64,000 bases of DNA from JBEISR01 sp044337705 (GTDB lineage: Bacteria; Planctomycetota; Planctomycetia; Pirellulales; Pirellulaceae), in the NCBI GenBank assembly GCA_044337705.1, contig JBIINB010000009.1, forward strand, positions 1 through 64,000, read 5' to 3'. Numbering within the stretch: position 1 is the first letter of the stretch; each line of letters opens with the position of its first letter. Position numbers and translations under genes: made by a program. Positions 1 through 9,040 of the stretch are shown piece after piece. Under the pieces are notes generated by a model. It ran no database searches and had not been told where the DNA came from. It saw nothing but the letters and a program-made list of their open reading frames with translations.

Positions 1-2114
1 TCGCCCGTTTCCAGCCACCAGAAAAATCGATCCCCCGGGCGCGCCGTCTTTAGAGTCAACTCTTCAGGGGCCGCAGGTCGCACATGGCTGGCTACCTTCA
101 GCCATTCCATGATACGAGGCAGTTCCTCCTGAAAATGATCGCGCCCCCGACCTGTGTAGAGAGTCATTAGGAAGTCGTTTCGCGACGACTGAACATACTG
201 GTCCAGGACGTCGCCGTTGCGAGCCAAGGGAGCAGGCACTCCATCAATGCTTCCTGTCACATAATAGAGCGGCACGTAGCGCGCATTTCGCGTCGCGTAG
301 TGCTGGATGAATGGATTCTTATTGGCGGCCACCACGACGGCTCCTGCCCAAAGATCTGGATGGGCCAACGCCAGATCCCAGGCGGCTTCGCCGCCCATGT
401 GGTGACCTGCGACAAAAATGCGGTCTGCGTCGATGCTGCTCCTTCGCATCGCGTCTCTCAGACAGACCAGAAACTTGGCGTGTTCCTCCTCGGTCGCCTC
501 GTACTCAAACTGATCGTCCCGCCTCCATTGAGGAGCGACCACGATGAATCCATGCCTGGCCGCTTCTCCAATCGCCATTTTCCATTCCGGTGAGTATCTT
601 CCTCCCCACCAATCCAGCTCTGCCGAAGCATCGGTGAACTGCCCATGAATCGCCAGGATACAGGGATAGGAGCGATAGGGATCATAAGCTGGCGGAAGCT
701 GTATCAGGTATTCAGGCGACTGCTCATCTGAGAACAGCGATGTCTTGACGGTCACGGCATGTCGAAGCGGATGCTCCTCCAATGGTTCGGGAAGCGGATC
801 TGGAGGCAGCAAGAGGGCCAGCATGGGAGCGATGTAACGCGGTACACCAGCCTCCAACTTCCGAATGCTCGCCAGCACATCAGCTCGCTCCTGCTCGCCC
901 AATCCACTCTGCAGGTATTTCGAAACCAAAGGCCGTGCCTCCAACAAACTACAAGCCAATCCCAGGTCCTCGATCCCCGCCCCGGCTCCCAGGACCCAAC
1001 CGCCCACAGCCAAGGCAAGCCGCTGTTCCGCCGATAACGTTGCATCGTCTCGAAGTCGCAAGTAATCGGCAAGTCGGTCGCGAGTCGCGGAGTTCAGGTG
1101 GTCAGATACCTCCCCGACCCAACCCTCCAAGGAAGCCTGAACCTGGGGATCCTCCAACTTCTTGATATCGTCGGAGATCGCCCCAATGGTCTGCCGATCC
1201 TGTTCCTCCAGCGCCTGCGATTCCAAGATCCTCCGCTCAATCTTCAATTTGGTCTCATCCGCCAGCGTCCTTGGGTCGAACCCCCGAAGAAGGGCTTCCG
1301 CCAACTGCTCCTGCCCCGACTGCCGCCGCAACTGCACTTCATCGAACAACTGATCGGCCAGTTGCTGATCCAGCAACCCAACCTGATCCCGATGGACTTC
1401 CAATTCCGGAAGCGTCTGCATCGCCTCCAGCAACACTTCCTTGGCATCGCTGTAGCGAGTCGACTCCCTCAGCAAATTGACGACGTCCAACCATTGCTGG
1501 GGATCGCGCCGATCGATGTTGGTGATCAGGATCTGTCTGAGCCGATCGGACGGGATCGACGAGAGGGCCAGGCGCATGTCCCAGATGACTGCGTTGTCCG
1601 TCTGCAGGCTTTCGACCCGCACCGACTGTGCCGTCACTTCGGTGATCCCCTGAAGAATAGTCAAGGGACCACTTGGGGTCGTGACAGTGTAAATCCTCCT
1701 GCCAAAATCATCGAACGGCGATACCTGCAACGTGCGCAGCAGCCCCGCCATGATCTTTCCTTTGGTCGCGCGGCGCGCGGCATTGGGAAGAATAATCGTC
1801 AACGGCTCTCCACCACCTACCGACTCATTGGCGATGGTGCGAGTGTGGAAGAATGTCAAACGCAGCTGATCGTCCAGCAGGGTGATCGGCTTGGCCTTCG
1901 GCTCCGCTCCAGCCACGCGCTGTGGCGAGAATGCGCTCTGATCCAAACCGGATGTCTCTCCAGTTCGGCCTGGCCCAAGACGCATGCCGTTGTTCAGAAT
2001 GATCGTCGTCTGCTGAGACCAGAGGAACTGACAGGAAAAAATACAGCTCGGTAGAAACACCGAGCCAATGACGTAAGGAAGGAGATCGAGAATTGGGTTA
2101 TGATTTCGCATCAT
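1..2114 (-). CDS. Secreted alpha/beta-hydrolase-like protein, C-terminus beyond the window edge
   Basis: The frame is open from ATG 2114 to the left edge (about 704 codons), so the stop lies outside. A GGGGGGAA stretch sits just upstream of tandem ATGs at 2114 and 2111. The N-terminus has a hydrophobic stretch with cysteines (LPSC, FSC), suggesting a signal peptide or lipoprotein signal. The first 450 or so residues are mostly helical, charged sequence of unknown role. The last 230 or so residues look like an alpha/beta-hydrolase of the esterase/phospholipase type: CILAIHGQF strand and oxyanion region, FIVVAP, then AGHHMGGEAAWDLALAHPDLWAG, with a downstream GSIDG acid candidate and a RDHF histidine. 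The nucleophile elbow reads GHHMG instead of GxSxG, so serine chemistry is doubtful. The substrate cannot be inferred. Confidence 0.8.
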   Translation of the reverse strand, partial: MMRNHNPILDLLPYVIGSVFLPSCIFSCQFLWSQQTTIILNNGMRLGPGRTGETSGLDQSAFSPQRVAGAEPKAKPITLLDDQLRLTFFHTRTIANESVGGGEPLTIILPNAARRATKGKIMAGLLRTLQVSPFDDFGRRIYTVTTPSGPLTILQGITEVTAQSVRVESLQTDNAVIWDMRLALSSIPSDRLRQILITNIDRRDPQQWLDVVNLLRESTRYSDAKEVLLEAMQTLPELEVHRDQVGLLDQQLADQLFDEVQLRRQSGQEQLAEALLRGFDPRTLADETKLKIERRILESQALEEQDRQTIGAISDDIKKLEDPQVQASLEGWVGEVSDHLNSATRDRLADYLRLRDDATLSAEQRLALAVGGWVLGAGAGIEDLGLACSLLEARPLVSKYLQSGLGEQERADVLASIRKLEAGVPRYIAPMLALLLPPDPLPEPLEEHPLRHAVTVKTSLFSDEQSPEYLIQLPPAYDPYRSYPCILAIHGQFTDASAELDWWGGRYSPEWKMAIGEAARHGFIVVAPQWRRDDQFEYEATEEEHAKFLVCLRDAMRRSSIDADRIFVAGHHMGGEAAWDLALAHPDLWAGAVVVAANKNPFIQHYATRNARYVPLYYVTGSIDGVPAPLARNGDVLDQYVQSSRNDFLMTLYTGRGRDHFQEELPRIMEWLKVASHVRPAAPEELTLKTARPGDRFFWWLETG

Positions 2115-2273
2115 CAGTTCCCCCCGGGCTTGTCCCTGCCCACTTGCTGACCAACGTGCAGCCAGCGGATCACCCCAGAGGCTCCTGATTCATCCTCTTG
2201 TTCCAAGAGGCACCAGGGACCATGTCTGGAGACTAGCCTGTCATGAAGAGATCTGGTGAGACCCTATGGGTTA

Positions 2274-2939
2274 TCAACCGCGCCCGCCGAAATACTTCTT
2301 CAGTGTCTCCTGAGCCGCATCTCGTGAATTCTTGGAAGTAGGCCCCTTGTTAACCTTTGGCAACTTGCCTGGCGCCATGGCTTTGGCTCCCTTGGTCTCC
2401 TCGTCACCCGCGTCATTAGATTCCTCGGAATCCTTCTTGCCAATCGAACCGGTATCATCGAGCACCAGCTGGCGAGTTTCGAAATTGGATGGCACCGCGC
2501 CGCGATCGACCTGATCCGCTTCTTCCAACCAGGAACTGATATCGATCTCCACCGAACGATTCTCGTTCGATTGCTCCATCGTCCGCTCAATCACATCCTC
2601 AACACTGCGGACCTCCGGCTTCCGGGCGCCTCCCAGTTCCATCTCCATGACCAACTCGAATTCCAGCTGACCCACCTGGATTCGATCGCCTGATTTCAAA
2701 ATCTTTGCGCGATCTGGCTGCACCGCCTTGCCATTGACAAGCGTCCCGTTGCGACTCTTCAAGTCGATCAAGAGCAACCGACCGTCCTTCTGAATCAATG
2801 CGCAGTGCCTACGGCTCACCGACTCACTCTTAGGCCGCAACTGACAAGAATCGCTGCGCCCGATCAGAAACTTCTCGCTCTGAATCGGGATCTCTTTTCC
2901 CTCGTGCGCCCCGGCCAGCACCTTCAACTTCAACTGCAT
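2274..2939 (-). CDS. FHA domain protein
   Basis: A 221-residue protein with an N-terminal forkhead-associated domain (about residues 1-95), a phosphothreonine-peptide binding module. The diagnostic residues are present: GRS at 27-29, SRRH at 42-45, and N64-G65 followed by N69-G70. The remaining C-terminal half is acidic, low-complexity linker (EESNDAGDEETKGAKA) ending in a short basic tail (KKYFGGRG). There is no membrane segment. It presumably acts in the cytoplasm as an adaptor for Ser/Thr kinase signalling, which is abundant in planctomycetes, but no kinase lies beside it. It sits between the hydrolase-like gene and the glycine cleavage operon with 160-240 bp gaps on either side and is probably transcribed on its own. 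Confidence 0.88.
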   Translation of the reverse strand: MQLKLKVLAGAHEGKEIPIQSEKFLIGRSDSCQLRPKSESVSRRHCALIQKDGRLLLIDLKSRNGTLVNGKAVQPDRAKILKSGDRIQVGQLEFELVMEMELGGARKPEVRSVEDVIERTMEQSNENRSVEIDISSWLEEADQVDRGAVPSNFETRQLVLDDTGSIGKKDSEESNDAGDEETKGAKAMAPGKLPKVNKGPTSKNSRDAAQETLKKYFGGRG

Positions 2940-3176
2940 GTTCGTCGCCCCGTCCTATTGCAGGCTGCCCGAACGTCCCCAAATCAGGGACGATATATCG
3001 AACCCATTCCGTCCTGTGACACCCAAACGCATCCTCGTGCAATCCGCCACGACTGGGCCTGTCATTCACCCATTGGGTACTCGTTGCATTTCTTCATATC
3101 CTACTCCCTTCCCGATACAAATGGAAATGATCGCTGAGAGGCCTTTGCAAAATCAAGAGCTTCCAACGCAGCTCCT

Positions 3177-3962
3177 TCAGCTGTCTATCACTAGCCAATT
3201 CAAGCCGGACGCCTCACTCCATTCCATCCCAAGCGACTCTGAGATTGCGCCGCGAATTACCCAAGCCATCCACGCCCCCCAACTCTCCAGCATGCTTGCT
3301 TCGGCTGTCGTTGCAGCACTCCATTGAGGCTCTGATGCCCCACCAAACATCGAGTCGGACTGTTCCACTGACAACCTTCCAGGAAAGTCGCACACCCCCT
3401 CCAAATGAGGTGCCAACCGATCGCTTTTTGCCAGTAGCAGACTGCCATGCTGCAGGACACAGGAAGCGAGTCGTCGCTGGGCTGAACCAAGAACCTTGGA
3501 TTCCCCTAGAACTAGGTCGACAGGATATCGCCGTTCAAAGCATAGGAAAGGGTGCCCTGAAGAGTTGGGCCGGGTCCCGGACGAAGCACCTGCCTGCTGC
3601 GCCGGCCAACCCAGTTTTCTCAATCCACGCTCCACAGCCTGATGGACCACCTCGTAGAGGCGGCCTTCCTCTCCCTTGACGTTCCTCTCTGGGTCGACAG
3701 GTATTGCCAATGCATAGGTGACCTCGCGATGGTGAACGATCGCACCACCCCCGGTGGGCCGCCGAATCCGAGGCACCGCTTTCAGCCGATCCGGAATGTC
3801 GGCTTCTTGCTGGAAATGGCCAAGCGATAAAGTTGGTTCATTCCATCCATAGACCCTTAGTGCGGCACGATAGCACCGACCCGCGACCGTTGCCATACGC
3901 TGGTCGCGGGCCATGTTTTCCTCACCATTTCCCCAGGCAAAGGGAATCAGAACGCCGTCCAT
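3177..3962 (-). CDS. lplA: Lipoate-protein ligase A family protein
   Basis: A 261-residue protein of the biotin/lipoate A/B ligase fold (BPL_LplA_LipB). Visible signatures are RRPTGGGAIVHH (residues 67-78), which forms the ligand pocket, a CFERRYPVDLV segment and the invariant lysine K156 in GESKVLGSAQRR. The C-terminus is short, so the separate LplA accessory domain appears absent. Its start overlaps the end of gcvPB by 16 bp, so it is translationally coupled as the last gene of the gcv operon. From this context I infer that it attaches lipoate or octanoate to K68 of the GcvH encoded upstream. Whether it is a ligase (LplA), an octanoyltransferase (LipM type) or an amidotransferase (LipL type) cannot be decided from the sequence. 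Confidence 0.85.
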   Translation of the reverse strand: MDGVLIPFAWGNGEENMARDQRMATVAGRCYRAALRVYGWNEPTLSLGHFQQEADIPDRLKAVPRIRRPTGGGAIVHHREVTYALAIPVDPERNVKGEEGRLYEVVHQAVERGLRKLGWPAQQAGASSGTRPNSSGHPFLCFERRYPVDLVLGESKVLGSAQRRLASCVLQHGSLLLAKSDRLAPHLEGVCDFPGRLSVEQSDSMFGGASEPQWSAATTAEASMLESWGAWMAWVIRGAISESLGMEWSEASGLNWLVIDS

Positions 3963-5401
3963 CGGGTCCTCGGATGTCGGGCTGCCAGGACGTCATCGGG
4001 TCGACTGACTCGGGTCGAATGCGGGGCCTCATGCAGGCGTACCGCAGGCTCTTCCAGGATCGATCGCCATGCTTCGACAAACGCGTCCAGTGTCTCCTTG
4101 CTTTCAGTCTCCGTCGGCTCCATCATCAGCGCCTCGGGGACCGTCAGCGGGAAATAAACGGTCGGTGCGTGAAACCCGAAGTCCAGCATCCGTTTGGCCA
4201 GGTCCATTGCGCTGACTCCTCGCTTCTTTTTCACTTCGCTGGCGGAGGCGACAAATTCGTGCATACAGCGATTGCCGTGTGGCACTTGCAGCAGTTCACT
4301 CAACCTGGCCAGCAGGTAATTCGCGTTGAGCACAGCAACTTCGCTTGCCTCGCGGAGGCCGGGCCCCCCAAGCGTCTTGATGTAGCAGTAAGCCCGAACG
4401 AGCACTCCTGTGTTGCCGAAAAAGCTTCGTACCCGTCCGATGCTCCAGGGGCGATCGCTATCTAGGCAATAGCTGCCATCGCGGAAAGCAACGACCGGTG
4501 CCGGTAGAAACGGCTCCAGAAAATCCCTCACGCAGATTGGCCCCGCACCGGGACCTCCGCCACCGTGGGGGCCGCTGAAGGTTTTATGCGGGTTGTAATG
4601 CATCATGTCGGCACCGAAGTCTCCCGGGCGTGCGATCCCCAAGATGGCATTCATGTTGGCGCCATCGAGATAAACCAAACCTCCAGCGTCGTGCACCCAC
4701 TGGCAGATCGTTGCAATCTGCTTTTCGAACAGCCCCAGCGTGTTGGGATTGGTGATCATCAGCACCGCGGTGTCGCTGCTGATCTTGGACCGCAGATCTT
4801 CCAGGTCGGCCAGTCCATTGGGCCCGCTCTTGACGGTCACCGTATCCCACCCTGCCATCTTGGCGCTTGCGGGGTTGGTGCCGTGAGCCGAGTCGAGGGT
4901 GAGGACCTGCCGACGTTTCTCACCTTTCTTGCGAAACCAGGCGGCCGCCACCATCAGAGCCGTCAGCTCCCCATGGGCACCGGCTGCCGGCTGAAGACTG
5001 ACTCCTGGAAGCCCGGAGATTTCCGCCAGATCCTTCTGCAACTGGTACATCAATTCCAGCAGTCCCTGGACGGTCTGGTCGGGCTGCATTGGGTGCAGAT
5101 CGATCATCCCCGGCATGCTCGCCAGACGCTCGTTTCGCTTGGGGTTGTACTTCATTGTGCACGACCCCAAGGGGTAGAAGTGCGTGTCCACCGACATGTT
5201 CAGTGTCGAGAGATTGGTGAAGTGGCGGACCACATCCCCTTCGGCTAGTTCCGGCAGGGCCGGAGGATGCTCGGCCAGAAGACCGGCAGGCACTTGCCCG
5301 GCCCACGTACCTTCCGGCACATCCAGTGGAGGAAGCTGGACGGAAGATCGGCCTGTTTTGCTAAGTTCGGAAAGCAGCAGAGTCGATTGCACATTACGCA
5401 T
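3947..5401 (-). CDS. gcvPB: Glycine dehydrogenase (decarboxylating) subunit 2
   Basis: A 484-residue C-terminal-type subunit of the split P-protein. It pairs with GcvPA to decarboxylate glycine and pass the aminomethyl group to lipoylated GcvH. The PLP-binding lysine is K273 in HYNPHKTFSGPHGGGGPGAG; the MKYNPKRNE segment and DGANMNAI are also family-typical. An open frame extends upstream to 5551 but lies inside gcvPA. ATG 5401 is preferred because AAGGAG lies about 9 nt upstream and it begins 25 bp after the gcvPA stop. Length agrees with other two-subunit enzymes. Its end overlaps the lipoate ligase gene. Confidence 0.95.
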   Translation of the reverse strand: MRNVQSTLLLSELSKTGRSSVQLPPLDVPEGTWAGQVPAGLLAEHPPALPELAEGDVVRHFTNLSTLNMSVDTHFYPLGSCTMKYNPKRNERLASMPGMIDLHPMQPDQTVQGLLELMYQLQKDLAEISGLPGVSLQPAAGAHGELTALMVAAAWFRKKGEKRRQVLTLDSAHGTNPASAKMAGWDTVTVKSGPNGLADLEDLRSKISSDTAVLMITNPNTLGLFEKQIATICQWVHDAGGLVYLDGANMNAILGIARPGDFGADMMHYNPHKTFSGPHGGGGPGAGPICVRDFLEPFLPAPVVAFRDGSYCLDSDRPWSIGRVRSFFGNTGVLVRAYCYIKTLGGPGLREASEVAVLNANYLLARLSELLQVPHGNRCMHEFVASASEVKKKRGVSAMDLAKRMLDFGFHAPTVYFPLTVPEALMMEPTETESKETLDAFVEAWRSILEEPAVRLHEAPHSTRVSRPDDVLAARHPRTRWTAF

Positions 5402-5426
5402 GCTAGTGGCTCCTTGGATGGATTGT

Positions 5427-6776
5427 TCAACTGACTTGGTCGATTGCATCGACCAGAGCATCGATCTCTTGCTTGGTCCGTTTTTCGGTGACCGCCACCA
5501 AAAAACAATCATTCCATTTGGAATCCCAATCGGCCAGTGGAATCCCCCCAAGCATCCCGCGTTCGCGCAGCTGAGCCAAAAGCGACTCCACCTGCCCCTT
5601 GCGATCTCTCACCACGCACTCCCTCCATGTCGGTGCTTCCCATGCCAATTCGACTCTCCGCGACGAACGAATTCGCGACTTCAGATACTCTCCCTTTTCG
5701 CCGCATTGCAGTGCAGTCGCACGAAGCCCCTGGGGGCCCTGAAGTGACAGATAGATGGTGGCCCGAAGAGCCAGCAGCCCTTGATTGGTGCAGATATTGC
5801 TGGTCGCTTTTTCCCGCCGAATGTGCTGCTCTCGGGTCTGAAGCGTCAGCACCCAGCATCGATTGCCGTGCCGATCCTCCGTCTGACCGGCGATTCTTCC
5901 GGGAAGCCTTCGCACCAACGCATCGCGACAGGCGAGAATCCCCAGATAAGGACCACCATAGGCCAGAGGATTCCCAAGGGGCTGACCTTCTGCCACCACC
6001 AGATCTGCACCCCAGTCGCCAGGCCGCTTCAACACTCCAAGGCTGATAGGATCGACAGCAGCGATCACCTGGGCTCCCACCTTTTTCGCTGGGGCGACGA
6101 GCCGATCGACCGGTTCCAGCGAACCCAGATAATTGGGCTGGCTTACCAGGACACATGCTGTCTTGTCATCGATCGCCTTTTCCCAGCTTGCCATGTCGGT
6201 CAGCCCGTTGTGCACCGGAACGACCACCAAGGTCCCATCGATCCACTGCAGATAGGTCTGAAGAGCCTGACGCGTGTGGGGATGCAGACCTTCGGAAACG
6301 ACGACGCGACGGCGATTGGCGTCCAGAGACAGGCACATCAGTGCGGCTTCCACCGCGGCCGTCGCCCCTTCATAGACGCTGGCGTTGGAAACATCCATCC
6401 CCGTCAGTTCGCACACCAGCGATTCGTATTCGAACATCGCCTGCAGATTGCCCTGACTGACTTCCGCTTGATACGGTGTGTACGATGTGTACCACTCGCC
6501 GCGGGCAGCGATCTGATCGACCGCCGCTGGAATGAAGTGATCGTAGGCTCCCCCCCCCAGAAAACAGACCATCGATTCGGCCCCCTGGTTCCTTGCAGCT
6601 AACTTCCGCATCCATCGCGTCAGCTCCAACTCCCCGACTCCTGGAGCGATATCCAAGGGCCGGTTCATCTGCAGTTCCTTGGGAACCTGATCGTCGATCA
6701 ATTGCTGGATCGAATCTACGCCGATCGCTTCCAGCATCGCGCGTCGGTCCGCTTCGGTCGCGTACAAATAGGACAT
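5427..6776 (-). CDS. gcvPA: Glycine dehydrogenase (decarboxylating) subunit 1
   Basis: A 449-residue N-terminal-type subunit of the split glycine decarboxylase. Recognisable stretches include MSYLYATEADRRAMLEAIG at the start, GGGAYDHFIPAAVDQI, TSYTPYQAEVSQGNLQAMFEYE and TGMDVSNASVYEGATA, all hallmark GcvPA sequence. The frame stays open to 6917, but ATG 6776 has AGGAG about 9 nt upstream and begins at the conserved N-terminus. It lies 192 bp after gcvH and 25 bp before gcvPB. The split P-protein rather than the fused single chain (about 950 residues) is typical of Gram-positives, archaea and planctomycetes. Confidence 0.95.
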   Translation of the reverse strand: MSYLYATEADRRAMLEAIGVDSIQQLIDDQVPKELQMNRPLDIAPGVGELELTRWMRKLAARNQGAESMVCFLGGGAYDHFIPAAVDQIAARGEWYTSYTPYQAEVSQGNLQAMFEYESLVCELTGMDVSNASVYEGATAAVEAALMCLSLDANRRRVVVSEGLHPHTRQALQTYLQWIDGTLVVVPVHNGLTDMASWEKAIDDKTACVLVSQPNYLGSLEPVDRLVAPAKKVGAQVIAAVDPISLGVLKRPGDWGADLVVAEGQPLGNPLAYGGPYLGILACRDALVRRLPGRIAGQTEDRHGNRCWVLTLQTREQHIRREKATSNICTNQGLLALRATIYLSLQGPQGLRATALQCGEKGEYLKSRIRSSRRVELAWEAPTWRECVVRDRKGQVESLLAQLRERGMLGGIPLADWDSKWNDCFLVAVTEKRTKQEIDALVDAIDQVS

Positions 6777-6968
6777 GCTCAGCTCCTGTCTCTCCCTGGG
6801 GACACGCGCCCGGCGAACGCGCCAGCCGGTCCAGAAAAGGCCTTCTCGATTGTGAAAGAGCGTCGTGCGGGGCACAGCTTTCCTTAACAAGGACCGCTGT
6901 TCATCGAAAGGATTCACGGCCTGCCCGCTCGGCCGTCTCCCAGTTCTGCGTAGCGCCTTCCTGGAGGC

Positions 6969-7370
6969 TCAATGGGATTGATCGCACTGGGCCTGATACT
7001 GCCCCGCTTCCAACAATCCGTCCCACTCCTTTGGATCGCTCATCCGGATCTTCACCAGCCAGCCCTTCCCGTAAGGATCGTCTTTCAACTGATCTAGCTG
7101 GTCCGCCAGTTGGCTGTTGACTTCCACAATCTTACCGCTGACCGGACTGTAGATAGTGCTGACCGCTTTGACCGACTCCACCTCCCCAACCTCATCGCCG
7201 CGCTTGACTTCTCTCCCCACGGTTGGCAAAGCCATATAGACCAAGTCGGTCAATTGCTCGACCGCAAACGCCGAGATACCGATGGCGACAACCCCGGCAT
7301 TGACCGAATCGGGCGCCTCCACCCACTCATGACTTGCAAGGTATCTCAGTGCTGCTGGATCACGTGTCAT
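6969..7370 (-). CDS. gcvH: Glycine cleavage system H protein
   Basis: A 133-residue lipoyl carrier protein that shuttles the aminomethyl intermediate between P-, T- and L-proteins. The lipoylation site is K68 in GEVESVKAVSTIYSPVSG, and the N-terminal SHEWVE motif is present. It sits 51 bp downstream of gcvT and 192 bp upstream of gcvPA. The lipoate ligase gene at the end of the same operon is the obvious candidate for modifying K68. Confidence 0.96.
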   Translation of the reverse strand: MTRDPAALRYLASHEWVEAPDSVNAGVVAIGISAFAVEQLTDLVYMALPTVGREVKRGDEVGEVESVKAVSTIYSPVSGKIVEVNSQLADQLDQLKDDPYGKGWLVKIRMSDPKEWDGLLEAGQYQAQCDQSH

Positions 7371-7421
7371 CTTGATTCACCTTCGACTGAAAAATAGGAA
7401 TGGCTGCCTGCCACAATGCAC

Positions 7422-8543
7422 TCAGGAGACCCGATGATAAAAAGGAAGCGGCGTCCTCACCGCGTTCAAAACGGTGCCACGGATATCGACCTGATATTTG
7501 GCGGAAGGGTCATCTGCAACCCTGGCATCGACGTAGGCCATTGCGATTGGCTTTTGCAGCGTGGGGGAAAAACTTCCGCTGGTGACCACCCCTACCGCTT
7601 TCCCCGACTCATCCAGCACCGTTGCATCCTGCCTGGCCGCACGCTTCCCTTCCAGCGTCAGTCCGATCCGCTTGCGTCGCACGCCGGCCGCCGCAGCAGC
7701 AACGATCGCGTCGCGACCGATCCACTGACGCCCCTCGATCTGCACAGCAAAATCAAGCCCGGCTTCGATCGGCAGAATCTCCTCGGAAAGCTCATGCCCA
7801 TAAAGAGGCATCGCCGCCTCCAGCCTCAGCGTATCGCGAGCCCCCAGGCCAGCCACTTGAAGCGGCACGTTCCGGCCTGCCAGCAAGAGGTTCTCCCAGA
7901 TTCTCACCGCATCCTCTTCGCGCACGATCCACTCTAGTCCATCCTCACCCGTGTATCCGGTCCGGGAGACAATGACCGGCTTGCCGTAATGCTCCGTCAC
8001 GCAACCTCGATAATTCCCCAGGGTCTGGACGCCTGGGGGCAACAGCGGCTTGCAGATCGATCGCGCCAAGGGCCCCTGCACAGCGATCATCGCAGTCTGC
8101 TCTGTGACATCGTGGAACTGCACATCCTCAAACCCCTCCCGATGATCCCCAATCCACCGCACAATCTTGTCGCGGTTGCCGGCATTGACCACCAGAAGAA
8201 AATAGACGGTGCCCCCAGGACTCTCCAGACAATAAACCAGCACGTCATCGAGGACTCCTCCATCCTCTCGACACATCAGGCTGTAGCGCACCTGGCCGAC
8301 CTTCATATCCAGCACTCGCCGGGTCAGCAGTCGGCTCAACCACTGGTCGGCTCGCGGCCCATCGAATCGCAGTCGCCCCATATGGGAGATATCAAACAGA
8401 CCAGCCCGCGCCCGCACTGCTTCATGCTCTTCCACGATCGTCGTGTACTGAATCGGCATCTGATAGCCGGCAAACGGAGCCATCCGTCCGCCATGCGCCA
8501 CATGCCAGGCATGGAGAGGCGTAACCCTGGTCTCTTCGCTCAT
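7422..8543 (-). CDS. gcvT: Glycine cleavage system T protein (aminomethyltransferase)
   Basis: A 373-residue folate-dependent aminomethyltransferase that releases ammonia and forms 5,10-methylene-THF. Signatures are HMGRLRFDGP near the N-terminus, the YTGEDGLEW segment (folate-site region) and the GLGARDTLRLEAAMPLYGHEL stretch, each GcvT-specific. ATG 8543 has AAGGAG about 9 nt upstream. It is the first gene of the operon gcvT-gcvH-gcvPA-gcvPB-ligase. The dihydrolipoamide dehydrogenase (L-protein) gene is not in the window. Confidence 0.96.
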   Translation of the reverse strand: MSEETRVTPLHAWHVAHGGRMAPFAGYQMPIQYTTIVEEHEAVRARAGLFDISHMGRLRFDGPRADQWLSRLLTRRVLDMKVGQVRYSLMCREDGGVLDDVLVYCLESPGGTVYFLLVVNAGNRDKIVRWIGDHREGFEDVQFHDVTEQTAMIAVQGPLARSICKPLLPPGVQTLGNYRGCVTEHYGKPVIVSRTGYTGEDGLEWIVREEDAVRIWENLLLAGRNVPLQVAGLGARDTLRLEAAMPLYGHELSEEILPIEAGLDFAVQIEGRQWIGRDAIVAAAAAGVRRKRIGLTLEGKRAARQDATVLDESGKAVGVVTSGSFSPTLQKPIAMAYVDARVADDPSAKYQVDIRGTVLNAVRTPLPFYHRVS

Positions 8544-9040
8544 CCTGCACTCCTTTCGCCGATGGAGTTCGACATGCCTATCGACAGAACATCCGGAGCT
8601 GTTCGCCCTGGATGGGCCTTCGACATCGACAATGTGATCTTGTTCCCCGCGCCAGAGGAACTGGCCAGACTGCTAAGGAGGCTGCGATCAGCCCGCTGTC
8701 CGATCCAGCCAATAGGCCATTCGGAAGCCACGCGAAAATTTCGATGGGACCAGAGTTGACCGTGAGAAACCTGAGCACAGGTCGCCGATTGGGCGTATGT
8801 CCAACAATTGCTGCGACGCAAAACGGGACTCCCTCCGCCCAAGCGAACGCCCGGTGCGGTGTGTGTCAACGATCCGGGCATTGCGACGCAATTCCGGGTC
8901 TGGTTCCAAATTGGCAAGGATCAATCATCAGATCCTTTAGAAGGGATCTGGGGAGCGATCGGGTCGCTCAAAAGCGCGAGACCCAACCACTTCGTCGGAT
9001 TGTAGATCAATTGCAACTGTTGGCCAGCCCATCGCCGGCA
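8544..9040 (-). other. Intergenic region upstream of gcvT, no gene recognised
   Basis: About 500 bp between the RNase R stop and the gcvT start, which must carry the gcv operon promoter. I looked for a glycine riboswitch on the minus strand and did not find its conserved core. Short open frames on both strands resemble no family I know. Confidence 0.5.

Noticed and set aside
1098..2054. 318-codon plus-strand open frame
   Set aside because: It is antisense to the hydrolase-like gene, low in recognisable domain content and rich in Gln/Leu/Arg from reverse-complement codons; the minus frame has a clear domain.
8544..9040. Glycine riboswitch before gcvT
   Set aside because: The expected conserved core sequences were not found on the minus strand; only a covariance-model search could exclude a diverged one.
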